Positions 23,479-33,244 of a DNA stretch of 64,000 bases are shown piece after piece. A program made the translations under genes and the position numbers. Source of the stretch: Symsagittifera roscoffensis (Eukaryota > Xenacoelomorpha > Acoela > Convolutidae); contig NC_087064.1 of NCBI RefSeq assembly GCF_963678635.1, positions 65,465,548 to 65,529,547 of the forward strand, written 5' to 3'. How positions within the stretch are numbered: position 1 is the first letter of the stretch; every line of letters starts with the position of its first letter. The notes beneath the pieces are model-generated. The model was not told where the DNA came from. It made no database searches and was given only the letters and a program-made list of their open reading frames with translations.

Positions 23479-24072
23479 CTAACAGACAAAAAGAGCAAAT
23501 AATTCAGTTTGATCGGAGGCTATTCTCATGCGCGAAAACTGTCGGATCGGAGGCTATTCTCATGGCGAAAACTCTCAAACCAATCCTGTCCGAAATGGGA
23601 ACCGGCTTACTAGCATACGCAACTTATTCCCATATCGGACAGTTTGAAAAGAGCTGATTGGTTCAATAATTAAATTTTCGCGCATTCGACCCTTATATCA
23701 TCGTGGGTGTGGCCTCTTGCATGCGAGCCGCTTAACATGTGCAATAGTGAGTTTAAGCCAGAGGTAGCTTTCTCATAGAGTAATTTCAGATAAGGTACGC
23801 CGTCTGTTTGTCACGCTGTCTTATTTTCGGCCGGATAGATTCGTGCAACTTCTTAGTCTAATAACAATCTTAATCTTACTCTTATATCTCCTAGTCTCAA
23901 TAGATCTAGTGTTTACTGGTATTCGCGCGTTAGTCTTTGAGCTTGTCCCAAAGGCGAACAACTGTAGTCTATGATTTATTCAAATTGTTCTGGTGCTGAA
24001 ATTTCAAGTAGTTTCAGCACTTACAAATAATTGCCAGTGTTAGTAGTGGAATATGATTGGTTAGTTAGTAAT

Positions 24073-25919
24073 GGGGGTTAAGAAATTAGACGACAAGCAA
24101 ATTAGACGGAGGTACTGAAAACGAAATTAGACGGTTTTGTAAAACTGCAATTGTGAGAAAATAGACGAAAGTGAGAGAGATTAAAATTGTTTGCAGACAA
24201 ACTGCGTGAGAAAAGTAATATTGTTTGCAGACAGTTAAATTTCGGTAGCCAAAAATGCAAAATTTCAAAAAAGTTTCATCGAAATATCGAGGTGGACAAA
24301 ATCTTAATACCGACGAAGGTTATAGATTTAAAAAAGATAGCAAAACCAAATTTGGTTGTCCTTATTGCTGTGTTATCTCCAATTGCTTCGGAAGATTAAT
24401 GACAAATTTAGAAATTACAAAAATTATTCGAAAATCAGGCAACCACAGTCACGAACCCGACCTTTTGTACAACGACGAAGAAAATTTTCGCCAAAATATT
24501 CTGACCAAAATCTAAAATGATCCGACAAAATCGGTGAAAAATGATTTACGACGAGCAAGTTAAACTGAATCCGGAAATCGGAAATCCACCGGAGTTTCAC
24601 AAAATTAGCAGCGGGATACTAAAAAACGAACTCGAATTTCGCCAAAACTTCCGATAATTTTACAGAATGGGAAAATAGATGGTATGTGAAGTAAAACGAG
24701 CGATAATCAAGATTTTGTGTTACATCAAGATGTTGGATTAGTGCTTTTTTGTTCGCTAAAAAATCTGCAATTTTTGCAAAACCCAAAAAATTTTATAAAT
24801 TGGATGAAACAAAATTGTTTCATCAAATTTATACAATATCCAGTGTAGTGCAAGATCAAAAAATCCGTCACTTTAGGCTCTGATGTCCGAAAAAACAGAG
24901 GAAGCTTACCAAAGTTTGTTGGAAAAAATTGACGAAAAATGTCAAGTTTTTTTGTCGAAAATTTTTGAACCAGGTTTTATTATATCCGATTACGAGACGG
25001 GTTTCATCGCCGCAGTGAAAAAATTGATGCCACAAGTCGATCAATTGGGCTGTAATTTTCATTATACTCAAGCAGTTTTCCGAAAAAATCAAATTTTTGG
25101 TCTTATTATTGCCTACAGGAATAATGGTCCATTTCAGCTAAATTTTCTCAAAATTTTCAGCCTAGGATTTTTATCAATCGACCAGGTGATTACAAATTTT
25201 GACAATTTAAATCAATCTGGTATATGCCGAAGACTGAAGATTTTCTTCCCAAAAATCGAAATTTTGTCAATTATGTAAAAAAACATGGATCCAAAAAACT
25301 GGAGTTTTTATGTGGAACGTTTATGATAGACCACAAAATCTCGGAACAACAAACGCCTGGTAATCATGGCATGCTTCCTGGAACAGAAAATTTGGAAGAA
25401 ACCACCCATTTTTATGGGTAGTTGTGGAAAAATTGAAAAAACAGGAAAAAATCACAAAAAAATGTATACTCGAAACTTTCGAAAGGTGAACCTCCACCTC
25501 CACAGAAAAAAAAAGTGGCGTTTGCTTAATGCTAAAATCCAGCGATTGAAAAACAATTGAGTGGAGAATATTATCAGTTGGGACATTTATTGGAACAATC
25601 TAGGCGTTATTTGCCGAAATTTGTTTTTAAAAAAATGAACGTAAATTTTACATGTCAGTTATGCATAATAATTTATTCAATTCAAAACTCTTCTGTAATT
25701 TTCGGATTTGACGTTTTATGTTCATTTAAGTTAATTGTTTTGATAGGTAATGTCATTTTATATTCTTTTTGTATTCGTGAAACTTGACTTTTAAGAAAAA
25801 ATTTTGTTGGCCCTTTCCTTTTCATAGCAGCGACGTCTAAAATGCCAGATCTCTGAAATAAAATACCGTCTAACTGCCTTTTTGTACAATCCGTCTAATT
25901 TGCTTATCGTCTAGGCCCC
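24073..25919 (+). mobile_element. Degenerate Mutator-like (MULE) DNA transposon, unit copy 1
   Basis: The element begins GGGGGTTAAG and ends CTAGGCCCC. The left end carries TTAGACGACAAGCAAATTAG and the right end its near complement (TAGACGATAAGCAAATTAG). A perfect 9-bp target duplication GTTAGTAAT flanks it (24064-24072 and 25920-25928), typical of MULEs. Inside, on the plus strand, is a FLYWCH-type zinc finger remnant (24255-24515: GYRFKK, CPYCC, NHSHEP). A MULE transposase remnant follows (24883-25278: IISDYETGF with a catalytic Asp, then CNFHYTQAVFRK), and in another frame WNVYDR and TNAWESWH near 25320-25370. Stops and shifts break it throughout, so it cannot encode a working transposase. 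It lies within a host intron. Confidence 0.85.
24255..25640 (+). pseudogene. MULE transposase pseudogene with FLYWCH finger, unit copy 1
   Basis: Remnants of one transposase gene are spread over at least three frames: the FLYWCH finger (to 24515), a decayed middle (24516-24882, no long frame), the DDE-region core (24883-25140 and on) and the C-terminal WH motif region. After the QAVFRK part the three tandem copies differ at the same spot (GCTAAATTTT, GCTAGGATTTT, GCTAACTTTT near 25139, 37863 and 50613), which changes the downstream frame in copy 2. This is neutral decay. The FLYWCH finger is a DNA-binding module often fused to MULE transposases. Confidence 0.8.
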
Positions 25920-25928
25920 GTTAGTAAT

Positions 25929-27574
25929 ATTTTATCGAGATAGTTTTATAATATAATTGGTTTATAACTACAAGTCCAGAACTGGTTCCAATAGAGTTAC
26001 AAGTGAGTTTGCTTGATTGCAAATGTGACAAAACAAACTCAATTCTAATTGCGCATGCTAATATACTAAGATCTCTACAATGAGAAAAGACCCTAACTCC
26101 CCCTGTAGTTTTTTTATCTAATGATTAATTGAAAAAAAAACTGTTCTCTTATCAATCAAGATGTGCAGGAGTGCTTAAAGATCAGCTCTTTGCTGTAATC
26201 GGGGGGAATCCCTTATACCAGGAAGACTAAATGCCCTTGGTTTATGATAACCAATAAGAATTTTGTATTCAAAAATCTGAAAGAATTAAGCTGGAAATGA
26301 GAGAAGCTGAGTTATGGATAATTTTTAGCTAATCAGAGTTGTCAAAAATTGTATCTTCTCGCTATTCGTTGAGCGTTTCAATAGAAAACCGAAAACAAAT
26401 CGACAGACTCAAATAAAAACTTTCTCCCGGCGGACTGTTTGCTTTAGGCGAATCGGAGCGCTTTTAAATGAACCATTCGTGCCTCAGATCTGCCAGCTCG
26501 CAACATTTATCAGCTAAACTTCTGCTCGGACAGTTTTTTCGCTCTTTACACATATACGCAACTTCTTCCAAACTTTTGAATTTTGATTGATTGATAAAGT
26601 ACCGTGAATAAGAAGTTTTTCACGGGTGCGGCTTTGACAAAGATTTTCAAATTTCTTATAAATCAGCCGTTTAGAGTTTTTGAGTTCTTTCTGAAACCCC
26701 AAAATTACCACACTCGCCAGTTTTGTTGCTTTGCAGGCATTTTTTTTCGATGGAATTTTTGACCAAAAAAATGAGTTTATGAGCGCACTCCCCTGTCAAA
26801 GTTAGTCATTTTTGGTGATTTTTGTGATTCTTGGGTCATTGAGGGACTAACTGGTCTGCCTGAAAAGGTTATCGTAAACTGGTCCCAAAAGATGACCCTT
26901 CGGAAAACAAAACAGCCAAGACTTAGTACGACTTGCCAATTTTTTGGTTCAAATAATCGCTTGTTACGAATTGTCTCTTGTTACGAACTTTCGCTAGCTA
27001 TGGATTGTCAGCTGTTACAAATTGTTGCTCAAACCACCCTATTACATGATTAGCGTAAAAAAGGTCTCTTTCAATATTTTTTCTACTTTTGTTTCATATA
27101 TTGTTGAAAGCTCATAAAATGTGATTTATATGTTGATCTAGCTGCAATCAATTATTTCTTCACGCTTCTGCTAGCGCCTACCCGCGCCGAAAACAAGTTA
27201 AAAAATATTCAAAAACGTATTTTTTTTGCATTTTTGCTTAGAGTTGCTTTTCAATTTGCTTAACTTCGTCTAAAAAGTCAATAATGAGTAAAAAATGATA
27301 TTGCTTGAAAAAGTCACAACAGTTGTTTCTCCTTAACAAATAGTTTGAAAAGCTTTTTGCGCTCTGTTTCAGCAATACATGCTCTAAATATATTATTATA
27401 TCTAATACTGGGCATGTTCCTGCCATCGTGTCATACATTTATTATAGTAGCCTTTAAGCTGACTAGATTTTATGACCAGCCGTTCCATGTTAAAATTCGA
27501 CCTTTTCCATTTGAGGAAAGCTAAGTAAAAAAGACAAAATGCAATTGAATTTACATTTATAACTTTTAATTTAC
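25929..27574. other. Host intron sequence, unit copy 1, no gene seen
   Basis: Intron DNA between the MULE relic and the polyQ exon. A minus-strand frame at 26514-26711 (65 codons) and one at 27238-27438 show no motif and no matching splice phases, so I do not call them exons. Confidence 0.5.
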
Positions 27575-27778
27575 CAGAGTTTGAGTTAGTAGAACTGGCA
27601 GGGGTGTGGCTAGTGTATTGCTGTTGTTGCTGCTGCTGTTGTTGTTGTCTATTGTGAGTGCCTCCCCCATGAGTGGTGTCGGGGAGACTGAGTTGGAAAA
27701 TGAGCCCCCCACTTGTCCCCACCATCAGTTGGTCTCCGTAAGTGGCACAATGAGTCACACAGATATTCTCGTCTTCTT
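27575..27778 (-). CDS. Host gene polyQ exon (antepenultimate), cassette 1
   Basis: This 204-bp exon lies between acceptor GTGATTTGCAG and donor CTCTG|GTAAAT. It takes one base from the upstream exon (G+AA gives Glu) and leaves one base. It encodes a propeller strand pair (EEDENICVTHC, then YGDQLMVGTSGGLIFQLSLP), resembling the 'LLW(V/I)GT..GVI..IPL' strand of ARHGEF10- and JIP-type propellers. A low-complexity loop follows with GGG, a pure Q10 run of mixed CAA/CAG codons, and YTSHTPASSTNSNSG. Cassettes 2 and 3 have Q13 and SHAP instead of SHTP. The antisense polyleucine frame is a shadow. Confidence 0.7.
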
Positions 27779-27989
27779 CTGCAAATCACAAAAACCAGTT
27801 TCAACAAAAATTAGTGCCGCTAAAAAACCTTTGTCCTTATATTTCCTATTTTTATCGAGGCAAAATAAAAAACACCGCAAATTTTTTTCTCTGGCGTTAT
27901 CAAATTGTCTAGAATGGATTACTTTATTTACTTTTATTACCTTATATTTACTTTTTCAACAGCCGTACACCCAGGCGCGGATCTAGGAT

Positions 27990-28871
27990 TTGCTTGAGGG
28001 CAAAGTTATTAATAAAAAGAAATTTCGATATATCCCCACCACAAAAATCGAATATACTGGCACCAACAATTTAGCGATACTAGACCTAAAGCGGATGACA
28101 ACAAATGGTACCGAAAGGGGACCCTTTGGGTGGTCAGAAATTCAAATCCTTGAGGAGAATAAACTCTCCCCATCTACCATTGAAACGGTTGGTGGAATTG
28201 TTAAACACTTAGAGAAATTTTTGTTTGGATGCATTCCTTGGCGAGTTTTTCCTCAAAAAAAAATATCACGATCATCGTCGTTACAAAAACATTCTCTTTA
28301 AAAACAGTTCTTGAATCCCCTAAATGTGCCATTGCGTATACTTTTGACAGTGGCGATGCATTTTGGATCCTTTTTTTTCCAGGTTTTGTGGCCAGTTAAT
28401 GAGGGTACTAAAATAGAGTTCCTAAGTGAGTTTTTTGGCTTCATAATTCTTGGTAAAAAAGTAGTCAAAAAATATGTTGATTCCTTTTTTTCCAAATTTT
28501 GGTTTAGACAGGGGGCATTTGGAACAAAACTGTCAAATTATAAGCCGAAGAGAAAAATTTTCAAAATACTATTTTTTTTATGTATTGTTTACTGTGATTA
28601 CATGCCGGTATTTTTTTCAACTGACGAAAAATCACAAAAAAGGGACTACATAGTGTACCAAGACGTGAAAAGAGCGTTGAATTCAGGTTTTTTTCTTCTC
28701 AGGATTGTTAAAGTAAAAATAAATACCACAAATAATGGTTACTTTGAGGCAATTGACATACATTCAATAAAATTCCTTTCAAACAGTAATTCAATTGACA
28801 AAAGTTTTTTGTTTTGTGTTGTTTTAATTTGTGAAGAAGGAACGGTTTTCTTGATATTTGTCGAGTTGTAA
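27990..28871 (+). pseudogene. Broken unrecognised plus-strand ORF in host intron, unit copy 1
   Basis: Two plus-strand frames (27990-28301, 103 codons, and 28311-28871, 186 codons) lie head to tail. In unit copy 3 the first frame runs on through the region where copies 1 and 2 shift frame, reaching the same QVLWPVNEGTKIEF that opens the second frame here. This shows they were one ORF of roughly 290 codons. Copies 1 and 2 break at an A9 run near 28256; copy 3 breaks later, near a T7 run. An open frame of 186 codons is unlikely by chance in such AT-rich DNA. I recognise no domain; a gene carried by a mobile element is one possibility. Confidence 0.4.
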
Positions 28872-29609
28872 CTAACTAATTGGGGCATGATGTTACATGG
28901 TTGATACTGCAGTCGTAGTTGTTACTCGCAATATTATGAAAAAATAAGAGGTCATGCGTCTTGTGATTGAACAAGAGCGGCACTAATTTGATTTTTTTGA
29001 AGTCTACGTTTCTACGAGGTTGTTGAACAACTGAGGATTCATCTACTCGCTGTGTTTTGTACGTCTTCAATTGCCGTATCTAGTACTTCAGGGTGCAGTA
29101 CCTCCAAGGCGAAGAGTGCGAGATGAGCAGGTGGCTCGAATGGATCTTGAGTCTTGAGAGGGAAAGGGGGGCTTGTGCGTGGATCCGGGTGAAACTTGGA
29201 TTCACGAAAAAGAAGTTTTAACAAAGCAAATATTGTTATTAATATACTATATTTATTATATAAATCAAAATGCTGCATGACAATTTCCTGGTTGAATAGG
29301 ACAAAAGAAATTTTAAATGATTGGCTTGGAAAGCAAGAATTCAAGGGTGCAGGTGTGTGCAGATTTTGATTGCTGTTTAGCGATAGTGTGAAAATTTTAC
29401 ATGGCTGTGAATTTTGGGGTGTAGATAAGCTTAAGTCTGCTGCAAACTTCTGTAAATGACCACTGGCACTGTATCTTGAGTAACACTCGGTTTTCTGGGA
29501 TTCACTGGCAGAAGACAGCACGCGATGAGGACATCGATCTCGAGTCCGGGGAGTATGTGCCAGTCGGTCATATTCGGAAGTTTGACCTTGAGAGAAGAAA
29601 AAAACACTT

Positions 29610-30814
29610 GATTCGTGAATTTCATTTCCAGTTCCAACAGTTTGGTTTTTTTAGAGTCAAAAGTTTAAAGTTCAATCGCTCAAAAAATTCTCCCAGAACT
29701 GGTAGAAGTGAAATTGGTCTATAGTCTGATGGGTCATCGATTTAGGTCAATGATGGGTCATCAGATCTTTTTTCGTCGCGCAAAGTCAATCCGTACCCAT
29801 TTGAGTCACTATGGTCGCATACTCGTTTGGTGTTGCAGGGGTCGCGAAAAAACGCCCGACTTCTGATCGGGAGCCTAGTAAGAAAAATCGACAATAAATT
29901 TAATAGAGGGACAAACTCTGCTGATATATCAAAATAGGACCAAATCTGCCAATGGATTCATAAGACAAAATCTGTCGTCAAGAGGAAACCTGTTTGCACC
30001 AAAAACTAGCACGAAAAAACCAGATGCAAAAGTTTAGCTTAACAAAAACAGCTTCCATAAACCTTAAAAACCATCAGAAATCTCCTAGTTTATGCGATTG
30101 TTCAGAAAAAACAAGCATATATGTAACAGAAAATAAATTGAAGATTTGAATTTAATCTGATATACATTTTGATTGAAATAAATTAGCTCAAAAATTGATA
30201 TCGAAGGTTGATTGCAGTGAATTAAAATCTACAATTGCACTGAAATTGGAACATTTAAACAAAAAACGTAAGACAGGATACGAATAAGGGGTTCAACAAC
30301 ACACTAAATTCTCTTTTTAGTGTTTTCCGTATCAAATTGGTAATTTTCATCAATAATTAATTATCATCAATTTCTTGAAAATTGTGCCAGTCGGTCATAA
30401 TCGGAAGTTTGACCTTGAGAGAAGAAAAAAACACTTGATTTTGGAGTGAAATTTAGTTTTTCAAAATTTCGAATGGAACCTGTCATGCACGATTTTCTCG
30501 CGATAACTGAAAATCAGAAAAAGAGAAGTCAGAACAATCGAGTAACAATCGCGGGAAAGTTGCTAAATAAAACGGTGGGAAATTGCTATTCGCAATTTCT
30601 GTCACAATAGAACAAGAGTAGAGCTGTCCCATCTAAAACAGAGACGAGAGCATTCCCACGAACTGGATTGTTGTGATTGGAGTACTATTATTAACTGGAC
30701 CAGAGTGAACCTTCGGTGGAAAGGTGGACAGCTAGAGTGTCCCAATGGTTCACGAGAACTTACAGTCTAGAGAAAAAACTTGTTCTTATTATTAAAACTG
30801 ACTAACATTAAACT
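29610..30814. repeat. 1,205-bp direct repeat, unit copy 2
   Basis: Same block as 16873-18077, with the same bases at the five sites that distinguish it from 9369-10573. No pol frame accompanies it here. Confidence 0.85.
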
Positions 30815-31336
30815 CATTTTAGTTACTTTATTAATTCTTGAGTTGCTTACCGACTTATTTACTTCCTGGTTCTTGAGCGTGCTACAATGTGAGTACTTAA
30901 TTTAAATTCCTAGAGTGTGTTTTATAATTGTTATGTTGAGGTAAGGCGAGTTTTAGGTTGATCCATCTGAAATGGATCAAAGTTCCACTGTCTAATAAAA
31001 AGTAACTTAACGGATTGTTCCAACCCGGTTTTTAACGGCGTTCATGTATTTTGGGTATCTAGAGACCTAAGTATGGGGACGTTTCTAATTCTAGAGTGGG
31101 GGGATATTTTAGTAGTAGCCTTTAAGCTGTAACGGGTCGTAGTCTCATGTCACAAACGAACCGAACTGGCTCCGACCGTTCTTGACGTAGAAAAACACAA
31201 GAGATGGTGTCCCTGACCCTTGAGCCAGTGGTTATAGGGCCTATTTTTCTTAAGCCTCATGTGTGACTGCAGTAGACGAATGTTACAAATATTGTTTGAG
31301 TAGATTTTAAGGATTCAGTTTTCTTGGGATTCGTTT

Positions 31337-31693
31337 TCACTGGAATAGAAGTACATTATATATTGTGTCAGAACCACTCTCAGATGAAGCATTGTAAGCA
31401 CTATTGGATGACGAAGACTGCATCGTGTCGTCTATGCCTCGACCAATCAGAAGCAAGTACGACTTATTCAACGTCATTGTAGAAGTAAAAGTTCTTGCCA
31501 CACTCTGCATTCGGTTTTTGTTACGTAATGAGGAACTGTTCGCTAGACCTCGGCCTAGAGGCGTAGCCGAGTTGCTTCCGACAGCGGCGCCATTGTTTCC
31601 CGAATTTCGCAGAGGTCGTCGGGGAAATCCGAAGTCAAAGTCACTTTTTCTCTTCACTTGGGATTGATACGTGAAAGGGTGTATGAACTTCAC
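31337..31693 (-). CDS. Host gene last exon, cassette 2
   Basis: Same exon as 18600-18956 with an identical protein, acceptor and stop. Candidate poly(A) signal at 30827-30832. Confidence 0.6.
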   Translation of the reverse strand: MKFIHPFTYQSQVKRKSDFDFGFPRRPLRNSGNNGAAVGSNSATPLGRGLANSSSLRNKNRMQSVARTFTSTMTLNKSYLLLIGRGIDDTMQSSSSNSAYNASSESGSDTIYNVLLFQ

Positions 31694-31949
31694 CTGAAAT
31701 GATTGAGGGTTCAATTTACATTGGCAAAATGACGAGCTGGATGTGATATTAAAAAAACAAGTAAATGTGATTCTCAAAGACATGATAGGACAATACAATC
31801 TCCATGATATAACTCAAAATTTATGAACCGTAGGACAGAATAAATACCTGTTAATTGTCAATTGCATCGCTGAAATAACATCTTCGCGAATTTTAATCTG
31901 GAAGCTAAGACCTTCAGAAAGATCGAAGGTGAATTCCCATAGGTTCCAA

Positions 31950-32314
31950 TATTCATAGGTTCCAAAATAAAAAATCAGTCGCATAAGTTCCAAAATTTAT
32001 CTTCTTGAATTCTGATTGGTTGAAATTTGAGCCAACGAATTTATGGATTAATTGTTTACTGTTCAACCAGCATAAACTCAAGCTGCAGAACAGTGACTGC
32101 CGCAGCCGCGCCAACGTGTTGCGAGCTTGCCACCAAAGGGTAGGATTCTATACGAAATTTAGAGCCGGTTATTGCCGCGAAGCCCACCGGCAACCTTAAG
32201 CCGAGACTCGGCTAATTTAGTCTTTTGACCGATTGAAAAGATTTGGAACTTATGCGACTGCTTTTTTATTTTGGAACCTTTGGGACTGATTTTTTATTTT
32301 GGAACCTATGAATA
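31950..32314. mobile_element. Foldback MITE at a TA target, unit copy 2
   Basis: Tandem copy of the element at 19213-19577, inherited with the unit and not inserted independently. Confidence 0.7.
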
Positions 32315-32988
32315 CGCACCAGATCGAAAAACACCAACAACTTTGCCGCTTGATTCAGCTATTTCGGTGGCGTACCTCACGCTTGAAGGACCGAATGCTT
32401 GAAATCAATTTTAGCTTCCTTTGAGCCAATCAGAATTGAGTATTCAAAATATCAAAGTAAATCGCAAAAATCACAAAGTAAGAAAATAAATCCAGGCAGT
32501 TAAGGTTAATACTGACCGATTAGATAATAAGCAGATGAGTTTTCAAATATTACCGGATCGAAGGTGGATTGGAACAAATTTAATATTTCAAAGATACCGA
32601 TTTATGAAAAATGGAAAAACAAACAAAAAATAAAATTTATTAGATCTGCACGAATTGTACAGCTTAAAACATTTTCTGTTTTTTTTGACTTCGATTTTGT
32701 GGGAAAGGCATTTAGCCAATAAGTACGCTTAGAAATTTTGATTTGTTGAAATTTTTCAAGCATTCGGTCCTTCAAGCATGAGAACCCTCTCCGCTATTTC
32801 GAACTTACAGAAAACTTAAGATATTGATTGGTTGGTCGGTCAACATATGATCAAAAGGCCGTTATTCATCCAACATTTTCGTTATAATTTTGTGATTAGC
32901 AAGAGTATTAAAACTATTACTAGAATTTTCTCATTAGGAAACTTCGTTCGCAGAACTCTTCTCGGCTTAACTTTCTAGCATATATTAA

Positions 32989-33244
32989 GGGGCTAGGTCT
33001 TTTACCAGACCTACTTTTTACCAGACCGACCTTTTACCAGAACAAAATGCATTAATTCAATTGAAATAAATTAAATTAGTGGAAAATTTGAAACGGAAGC
33101 GGTTACATCAAACAAAACTTCGCTGAGAAACCGTGAAAACATTGTCTTTAACCGGACTAAACGGCGTCATTACATCTGTCAATCAAATTTGTTTATCGAG
33201 TCTGGTAAAAGGTCTATGTTGGTCTTGGTAAAAGGTCGGTCCCC
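32989..33244. mobile_element. MULE-type MITE with 9-bp target duplication, unit copy 2
   Basis: Tandem copy of 20252-20507, with the same ATATATTAA target duplication on both sides. Confidence 0.8.

Larger units (their letters stand above)
16334..29070. repeat. Tandem unit, copy 1 (12,737 bp)
   Basis: This is the leftmost of three direct copies. The unit begins at TTGCCGTATCTAG and ends at GTACGTCTTCAA. The left natural flank (GACAGT before TTGCC) and the right natural flank (after CTTCAA, TTGATTTGAG at 55500) share TTG, so the breakpoints have 3-bp microhomology. The left breakpoint falls inside the plus-strand ORF; the right falls in an intron of the host gene. The unit carries the 1.2 kb repeat, the last three host exons, a MULE relic, two MITEs and a plus-strand ORF relic. 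Private or early differences include Q10 in the polyQ exon. Confidence 0.95.

Noticed and set aside
26514-26711. Minus-strand 65-codon frame as an extra host exon
   Set aside because: The polyQ and penultimate exons already join in phase and no supported splice sites flank it.
27606-27986. Plus-strand frame with a polyleucine run (also at 40331-40720 and 53079-53468)
   Set aside because: It is the antisense of the CAA/CAG run in the minus-strand polyQ exon, whose splice sites and phases fit the host gene.
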